Positions 55,740 through 64,000 of a stretch of 64,000 nt of DNA are shown one piece after another. The notes beneath the pieces were generated by a model. The model saw nothing but the letters and a program-made list of their open reading frames with translations. It had not been told where the DNA came from and did no database searches. The DNA lies in NCBI GenBank assembly GCA_023525715.1, contig CM042016.1, forward strand, positions 64,867,382 through 64,931,381, read 5' to 3'. The DNA is from Cichorium intybus (Eukaryota; Streptophyta; Magnoliopsida; Asterales; Asteraceae). Within the stretch, counting starts at the first letter, position 1. Each line of letters starts with the position of its first letter. A program made the translations under genes and the position numbers.

Positions 55740-58700
55740 TCAAATCCATTCATTAGAAAAACGAAGTCCTATACCCTTAGCGTGACTTTCATGCTTAGCT
55801 TGGGGTAAAGGTTTCGTGAATGGGTCTGCCAAATTCTGATCTGTATGAACCTTGTGAATACTAATTTCACCATTCTTAATTTCATGTCGTATGTAGTTAT
55901 ACCTTCGGTGAATGTGTTTGGTCTTTTGATGCGATCTAGGTTCCTTTGCTTGAGCTATAGCACCCAGATTGTCACATAAGATTTATATAGGGTCCCGAAT
56001 GGAAGGAACAACCCCTAGATCTTCAATGAACTTTCTCATCCAGACAGCTTCTTGAGCAGCTTCTGAAGCAGCAACATATTCTGATTCTGTAGTGGATTGT
56101 GCAATCACTTCTTTTTTGGAACTCTTCCAAGACACGGCTCCTCCATTTAAAATAAACACATACCCAGATTGAGATCTCGAATCGTCCCTATCTGTTTGGA
56201 AGCTTGCGTCAGTGTAACCCTTTACTTTTAAGCTTTCTTCCAAACCACCGTAAACTAAGAACATATCTTTAGTTCTTCTCAAGTACTTAAGAATGTTCTT
56301 TACAGCAGTCCAGTGGGCTTCACCTGGGTTCTGTTGATATCTACTAGTCATGCTTAAGGCACATGAGACGTTGGGCCTAGTGCATAACATGGCATACATG
56401 ATGGACCCAATTGCTGAAGCATATGGGACATGTTTCATCCTTTCAAGTTCAGTCCTAGTGCTTGGGCATTGAGACTTGCATAGGATGGTGCCATGCGGTA
56501 TTGGCAAGAATCCTCTTTTGGAGTCTTGCATCTTGAACCTTTTCAAGATTTTATCAATATATGCACTTTGGCTTAGACCAATAAGTCTCTTAGATCTATC
56601 TCTATATATCTTTATGCCTAATACATAAGCAGCTTCTCCTAAGTCCTTCATTGAGAAACAGTTCTCAAGGAACGCTTTGACACCTTTTAAGGTTGGGATG
56701 TCATTTCCAAATAAAAGTATGTCATCTACATACAATACTAGGAATATGACTATGCTCCCACTAGCTTTCTTGTAAACAAAGGAGTCATCCTCATTTTTGA
56801 TGAATCCAAAATTTGTAATCTTTTCATCAAAACGGATGTTCCACGTTCGAGACGCTCGCTTCAATCCATAGATGGACCTCTTAAGCTTGCACACTTTGTT
56901 TGGATGCTTGGGATAGACAAAACCTTCAGGTTGATCCATATAGACATCTTCCAATAAGTGTCCATTAAGGAAAGCGGTCTTGACATCCATTTGCCATATC
57001 TCATAATCATAGTATGCGGCTATGGCAAAAAGTATCCTAATCGACTTGATCATTGCCACTGGTGAAAAGGTCTCATCATAGTCTATACCATGAGTTTGTG
57101 AGTATCCTTTAGCGACAAGTCTAGCCTTAAAAGTGTGAACATTTCCATCCACGTCGGTTTTCTTCTTGAAAACCCATTTGTTCCCAACAGTCTTACAATT
57201 GGTGGGAAGATTAACTAAGTCCCACACTTGGTTATCGTGCATGGATTGCATCTCAGTGTTCATGGCTTCAAGCCATTTATCAGATTCAGGATCCGACATT
57301 GCACTCTGGTAGTTGACGGGTTCATCAGAATCTATCGTATAACATTCCTCTTCCATCATTAGGTAACCATACCTTTCAGGTTCATATCGAACCCTACCAG
57401 ATCTGTGAACATCTTGTGTTACAATTTGTTCCTGATCAACTGTTTGTTCAGGTTCAACAATTTCTTGTTGAATGCTAGATCCAATTTCTTGTGTATTAGG
57501 CTGTGGTTCCTGAAGTTCTTCAAGTTCCACAAACCTCCCACTAGCCTCTTCCGTCAGAAACTTGTTTTCTAGGAATTCAGCTTTTCGAGAAATAAATATC
57601 TTATTCTCTTTGGGATTGTAGAAGTAGTATCCAAGACAATCTTTCGGATACCCTACAAAGATACACTTGATTGAACGGGGTTTTAGTTTGTTTGAAGCTT
57701 CTTGTCTAACATAAGCTTCACAACCCCATACCTTGAGATAGGATAGAGATGGAACCCTTCCATGCCATATCTCATAAGGCGTTTTATCTACCTTCTTGGT
57801 AGGTGTCATGTTTAGGAGACGAGCGACTGTTTGTAAAGCATAACCCCAAAATGATAAAGGTAGAGCACTTCTACTCATCATGGATCGAACCATATCCAAT
57901 AGTGTTCGGTTCTGCCTTTCAGATACACCATTATGTTGTGGTGTTCCAGGTGGAGTAAGTTGTGAAACAATTCCACAACTCTTAAGATGATCCATGAAGT
58001 TTGTAGTTAAGTACTCACCTCCTCTATCAGAACGAAGAACTTTAATTGTTTTGTTGAGTTGATTTTCAACTTCACTTTGAAACGTTTTGAACATTTCAAA
58101 CGCCTCATGTTTATATTTAATTAAATAAACATAACCATAACGACTAAAGTCATCAGTGAAGGTGATGAAATATATTTCACCATATCTAGTCATTGGCTTG
58201 AAAGGACCACATACATCCGTATGTATGGTTCCTAACAAGTCCTTTGCCCTCTCATTAGTTCCCGAGAAAGGAGCTTTAGTCATCTTGCCATGTAAACAAG
58301 ATTCACATATATCAAATGAGTCATTCTCATTTGCCTTCAAAAGTCCACTCTTTTGAAGTTGGGATATGCGATTCTTGTTTATATGCCCAAGGCGACAATG
58401 CCATAGATAAATTTGACTCAAATCACATTTGGGTCTCTTGGTGAAAGTGTGGTATAAAGAGCCATGGTTAGTCTTTTCATCAAGGTTTACTTCATAAATT
58501 CCATTTAAAGGCCTAGCCTCAAAATAGAACACATTGTTTTTGTAAACATAAATATCATCATTCATAAAGGAAAGATCAAATCCACATTGTCTCAACTTAG
58601 CAACCGAAATAATATTCCTAGTCAAGCTAGGAACATAATAAACATTCGTTAATGTCAAATACAAGCCATTAGGTAGTAATAAATCAAAGTTTCCTATTGA

Positions 58701-59759
58701 ATCCACAGCAACCCTTGCACTGTTTCCAACCCGGAGTACTACCTCGTTTGCCTTCAGTCGCCTACTCCTTTTGAACCCCTGCAACATATTACAAATGTGA
58801 GTTCCACAACCAGTATCAAATACCCATGTGTTAGGAGATAAATTATAAAGTTCTAGGTCTATCACATAGATACCTGAAGTGCCCTCACCGGCCTTCTTCT
58901 TCTTCAACTCTGCAAGATAGGTAGGGCAATTCCTCTTCCAATGCCCAACTTTGCCACATTCGAAGCACACGTCTTCCTTGGCAACCTTTGCCTTCTTCTT
59001 GGGCGGACGGGATGTTTAGACAACTTTCTTGCCTTTTCCTTTGACAACCTTTGCCTTCCCCTTGCCCTTGGAGTTGGTGGGGTGTTCGGGTCTAGTTCTC
59101 TTTGTGCCACCTTCCTTGATCATGAGAACTTGAGTGGTTTTCTTAGGCAGATTCTTTTCCGCGGTAATTAGCATCCCATGCAATTCCGGGATAGTCTTGT
59201 TCAAACCATTCATGTTATAATTCATGACAAAGGGATCAAAAGACTTTGTCAAGGAGTTAAGGATCATATCCGTTGCTAGCTCTTCGGGCATCACAACTCC
59301 AAGACATGCCAAATGATCAATGTGACTCTTCATCTTGAGCACATAAGAGCTAACCGACTTCCCATCCTCCATCTTGCAAGCATGGAAAGCCCGAACAGTT
59401 TCGAACCTTTCCGTTCTTGCAAGTTGTTGGAACATTTCCTTCAACTGATTAATCATGTCATAGGCCGAATGATTCTCTAAATCCTTCTGAAGGTCAGGAA
59501 TCATAGTTGCCAACATTAGACATGATGCATCAATGGAGTCATCCATCTTTTTGAGCCATGCATCGTGTGCGGGCTTAGGGATGGCAGGGGGCTCTTTAGG
59601 AAGTGGTTCATTGAGAACATATTCTTTCTTTTCTTGTTTGAGAACTATTCTCACACTACGGTACCAATCTAAGAAGTTGGTGTGGTTTAGTTTTTCTCCC
59701 TCAAGGAGAGACCGTAGTGATGTTTTGTTTGGAGCCGGGTTTGTTGTGTTTGGTGCCAT
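55740..59759 (-). pseudogene. gag-pol: F2 gag-pol polyprotein
   Basis: A single frame of 1339 codons plus stop from ATG 59759 to TGA 55740-55742. Gag covers residues 1 to about 260. A knuckle CFECGKVGHWKRNC starts at 265. The protease has DTGCGTH at about 315. The integrase has the zinc region (HCRLGHINKN, CESCLHGK) and a core with TDVCGPF, VLRSDRGGEYL and HNGVSERQNR, so D, D and E are all present. The RT has YVDDILLFGND. RNase H has GYTDASFQTDRDDSRSQSGY and TTESEYVAASEAAQEAVWM. Only two in-frame stops occur, TAA at 59016-59018 where F1 has CAA and TAA at 55983-55985 where F1 has GAA. The region between (58970-55983) is open for 995 codons. It is the best-preserved coding region in the window. 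Confidence 0.95.
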
Positions 59760-61474
59760 CTACAAAATTTTAACAAGGTTCAATTTAGTAATTTATGATA
59801 TTAAGTCCTTAATAATTAATACCCTTTTGTTTCATAAACTTTAATTGATTAAGGTCTAGAATCCAAGTTGCAATACAAACAAGCGGTTAGGTATCCTTTA
59901 TCCCGCCTATTCGAATCAACAAGGTAGGTAACAGTTTACCAATTATATCCAAATATAATTTCTAGAGTTATGGGATCCCATTATAACATTTATAAGTTTG
60001 GCATGTTTGATCCCATCTATGCCTTGGATTTCTAATGCTTAGGTGACCTTTATCACAAAAGAGTTCCAAACAAATCATCCAACTTAAACGGACATGTAGT
60101 TTTGACAACTATTAATGGTTAGGTGTCCTTTATCCCATCAATATTACAAAACTACCTCTTGTATCACAAGAAGACTCCAAGTGGTTAGGTATCCTTTATC
60201 CCAGAAGGAAATACAAGTGATACATGAGTGTCTTTAAGAGGGACGACATTGATTCGTATTTCGAAAGGGATTTGTATGTTTTACAATTCTAATTTTGAAA
60301 AACATATGGTATCATGTAGATTGCATGCATCCAATGAACATGGTACCATTAAATCTTATTTTGTTAATTGGTTCCTTAATCATAAAATCTCCATTTTATT
60401 GATTCTTTGTTTGTGGTCAAGATTACAATTAATATCCAATATTAAGTTTGAGTTTGATCACACATATGAGAACTAATTTTTAATCCTAAATAATTACCAT
60501 TATTATTTAGGGTTGGAGTTTGTAAGAGTTCATAAAATCTCCATTTTATTTCTTGTTTCAATCATTTTCAAAACTTGACTTTATAGGTTTTATAACAAAA
60601 CCCATTTTAATAAAACCAATTGTATTACATCTTATGTTTTATATGTCAATTTGAAAATTACAAACTCCTTGATGATTATGTTTAATTATCTAGGTTGTCT
60701 AGCATGCAAAATCTTATTTTCATCCACAACATAAAATAACAAAACATTCAATCATCACATGCATGCATGGGTGCATAAACACAAGCCAACTAGTTGATAT
60801 TTCATGTGAGCCATACATGAAATATCAAGTCCAATCCTAAGGACAAAAGGTGACCAAAAACTCATCCAAATGATCTCCGATTTAGCTACAACTTTGCCAA
60901 TCTTCTTGTATCATCAAATAAGACTTGAACCACCCTTTCTTGGAACCATGGAATGAGGTTAAGAATTTTTTTTGAGCCCCCAAACAGATTCGAAATTGGC
61001 AGCAGGAATGCAGGAAAAATCGTTGCTGTTGGGTGCAATCTTCTTATGTCTTTATCTCCTTCTCTTGTTACATTTTGTGAAAGATATAAAATACAACTAT
61101 TCTAATACTTACAAAATGAATATAAGAAGGAAATAACTAATTATTATTACAAACCATTTGAATAAAAGAATAGATTACAACCATATCGAATTTAAACACA
61201 AAACATGCAACACATGGTCCTTGGCTTGTTTATGCACCATTTTATCACATAAAATCATAAGAAAACAACACTTTGTTTTTCTAAGGCAATAATTATGTAA
61301 CTAAATGCATGCAAATATAAATTTTAGTTGGTTACATAAAATCATAGATAATATACTTGCATGTTGCCAAAGAAGCCATGCATGGAACTTTCATTCAAGA
61401 AGATGAACATTCATGGCTTCCAAAAACCAAGTTTATCCAAATAAACTTATTATCGAAACATGCAATATAGCCAT
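59760..61474 (-). other. F2 untranslated leader with four spaced motif copies
   Basis: The 21-base motif (reverse: tggttaggtatcctttatcc plus c) occurs at 59884, 60036, 60116 and 60182. Spacing of 152, 80 and 66 matches F1. No ORF of significance. Confidence 0.75.
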
Positions 61475-61487
61475 GGCTCTGATACCA
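61475..61487 (-). other. F2 primer-binding site
   Basis: ggctctgatacca is the reverse complement of TGGTATCAGAGCC. Confidence 0.9.
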
Positions 61488-61489
61488 AT

Positions 61490-62124
61490 TGATGGAAATC
61501 CATGTTCATGTTATGAGTTTCAAAAACTAGAAGTTGCAACGGAAGCATAAAATCATGAACACGAATTTCACTTCAAGAGGATCATGCTACATGCATGTAG
61601 AGATAAGATGAAGAAGAAGCATAGATTAAGTTCAAGATTATAACCTTTCTTCTAGAGCTTGATATCACGAGTTTATGAAGGCTAGGAATCAAGGAAGAAT
61701 CCCTCTATAGCTTAGTCCACCACAAGCTTGAACACCTTTGATGCTAGTCTTGATAACTTGCAATAAGAACACCTTTAATCTTTGAGCATAAAAACGATTT
61801 TTGCATGGACCAAAGGGGTGTTCTTGGCTGGTATTTGGACCATGAAAAGGATAGTCTCTCTCCCCCAAAATAGCCGAGAATTGTTAGTTACAAATGTTGA
61901 GTATGAAGAGTTATTTTAAACAAAAGAACCTAGTCAATTCTTGGAGACACAAAGCATCTTGTATACTTTTAATGTTCAAACTCATGCACCTTGGGAGGAA
62001 CATGAGGGGGCCGGCCATCTAGGGTCAAAAGGAGAGATTCCCATGCTTTATTATTTATAAAAAAGTGTCAAAAGTTTTTATAAATAATAAAACTTCATTT
62101 CCAAAACTAATCCTTTTATTTATT

Positions 62125-62156
<32 letters not shown>

Positions 62157-62622
62157 CTTATAACTAACATATATAATTATATATATATATGTTTATATAA
62201 ATATATATATAGATATATATATATCTTTTATAATGTATTATATGTATTCAAATATATATATTTTCATAAAATATAAATATTCATACATTTATACACACAT
62301 GTGAAATTCATTTTAACACTTAAAATAAGAAAAGGGTTAGATACTTATCATTTAAACCATTTAACAATTAAATGATATAAATGATCATATTTAAACTCAT
62401 ATTAATTCATCTCATATGAATCATAACTTAGAGTAATTATTAATTTCCATAAAGTAATAATTCTCTGAATGAATTGCAAGTTTTATATCATTTGACGATA
62501 AATCAAATTCATTGTATCAAATGATCAAATTGGTGTCTAACTTGTTATTGGTGTGACCCTATAGGGTCATGTATTATTAGTAATATCATTTTATGATCAT
62601 CCTTGGGCATATAGAACTAACA
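61490..62622 (-). repeat. F2 5' LTR
   Basis: 1133 bases, same ends as the 3' LTR, with TA runs near 62130-62225. Confidence 0.92.
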
Positions 62623-63130
62623 CACTGGTCCCCACTGAACTTGTAACAGCGGTTACTGTTCCAGACCAGCTTTCAGGTAGTGAAGCTAGTAGCAGTGAAG
62701 CTTGAGTCTCGTTATCAAATTTAATTCCCACAGATGACAATCTGGACATAATTGAATTTAGATTGTTAATGTGAACCGTAACTGAACCTTCCTCATTCAT
62801 CCTTGTAGTGAATAGCTTCCTCATCAAGAACACCTTGTTAGCCACCGACGGTTTCTCATACATGTTCATCAGAGCATCCATCATACCACGTGCCGTGGTT
62901 TCCTTCATGATGTTGAAAGCAACGCTCCTTTCCAAAGACAATGTAATAACTGCCTTAGCTTTCTTGTCCTTTGAGTTCCACGCATCTTCAGCAGCTTTTT
63001 CCATTTTTTCCGGTTTGTCTCCAAGTACCACGTCCAAATCTTTCTGACATAGCAATGCTTCTAATTGCATTTTCCACCAGCTAAAGTCAGAACCGTTGAA
63101 CTTCTCGATTACAACCTTGTCTTCAGCCAT
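62623..63130 (-). pseudogene. E family gag-protease ORF, copy 2, N-terminal part
   Basis: ATG 63130 (MAEDKVVIEKFNGSDFSWW) opens the gag as in copy 1, with VITLSLERSVAFNIM and NNLNSIMSRLSSVGIKFDN, up to the F2 insertion at 62622. It continues at 53827. Few amino-acid differences from copy 1 are visible. Confidence 0.88.
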
Positions 63131-63312
63131 TACGACAAACAAGAGACAATTATTTTATAGTACTTTTGTGTGACAGAACAGTACCCTTCAAAGTACCAAG
63201 ACACCTTTAATACGATTAATAGAAATTAGTTTCTGATGTGGAATATCAGACAAAACTACAACCACAGAGCATACTCTAATTTCTAAAACCGAGACCTCCT
63301 CCAAAACCCGAA

Positions 63313-63324
63313 GCTCTGATACCA
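63313..63324 (-). other. Primer-binding site of E unit 2
   Basis: gctctgatacca, reverse Met-tRNA type site, 2 bases from the LTR at 63327. Confidence 0.88.
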
Positions 63325-63326
63325 GT

Positions 63327-64000
<674 letters not shown>

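Larger units (their letters stand above)
53828..62622 (-). mobile_element. Copia element F2, nearly intact, inside E unit 2
   Basis: LTRs 53828-54958 and 61490-62622, exact duplication cactg (53823-53827, 62623-62627), PBS, PPT and a 1339-codon gag-pol with two stops. It is the same family as F1 but its LTRs differ from those of F1 in many places, so F1 and F2 are different sublineages. LTR identity is near 99% by eye. Confidence 0.94.

Overview
This window looks like intergenic heterochromatin of a large plant genome, most likely a eudicot. The LTR-retrotransposon families, the Met-tRNA and Asp-tRNA type primer sites, the Agenet-type proteins and the plant SINE and Helitron ends all point that way. 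An Asteraceae-like genome is possible but I cannot prove it. I see no intact host gene, tRNA, rRNA or CRISPR array. Almost every base can be assigned to transposable elements nested inside one another. Boundaries rest on LTR ends (TG...CA), primer-binding sites, polypurine tracts and, for four insertions, exact 5-bp target-site duplications.

Layout from left to right. 1-423 is the end of a gypsy-type LTR. 424-2452 is the 3' end of a SIRE/Maximus-like Copia element with two LTRs separated by only 26 bp. 2453-3182 and 11207-12588 are the two halves of an older sequence (with a minus-strand Copia 5' LTR), split by a complete chromodomain gypsy element (Tekay type, 3183-11206, TSD ttttc). 12589-13545 is a decayed minus-strand Copia RNase H with a tRNA-derived SINE inserted in its tail. 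13546-14380 is part of another gypsy LTR, cut by a minus-strand SIRE-like Copia element called G here (14381-37150, RT to 3' LTR only).

Element G is split by an Athila/Tat-type element (17225-32661, minus strand, TSD gtcca). That element is itself split by a young plus-strand Copia element F1 (18535-27496, TSD aaact). On its right G is cut by a second SIRE-like element D (37151 to about 49965, plus strand), which carries gag, protease, integrase, RT/RNase H, an env-like ORF and, unusually, two antisense ORFs resembling tandem Agenet (Tudor-like) chromatin readers. A truncated Athila fragment (about 42711-44924) sits within D's pol. The end of D is cut by a tandem array of a non-autonomous Copia family E (LTR-internal-LTR-internal-LTR, 49966-63759, minus strand). 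The second internal unit of E is split by a nearly intact Copia F2 (53828-62622, minus strand, TSD cactg). A Helitron 3' end sits in the (TA)n tract of the last E LTR at 63760 and runs out of the window.

Nearly all coding regions are broken by stops or frameshifts. The most complete is the F2 gag-pol (1339 codons, two in-frame stops). The items most worth a second look are the antisense Agenet pair with matching TATA boxes, a helically spaced dyad array in the Tekay-type LTR, recurrent coding hairpins and repeated polypurine-like motifs in the Athila family, a spacing-conserved leader repeat in family F, and a W-box cluster in the D leader.
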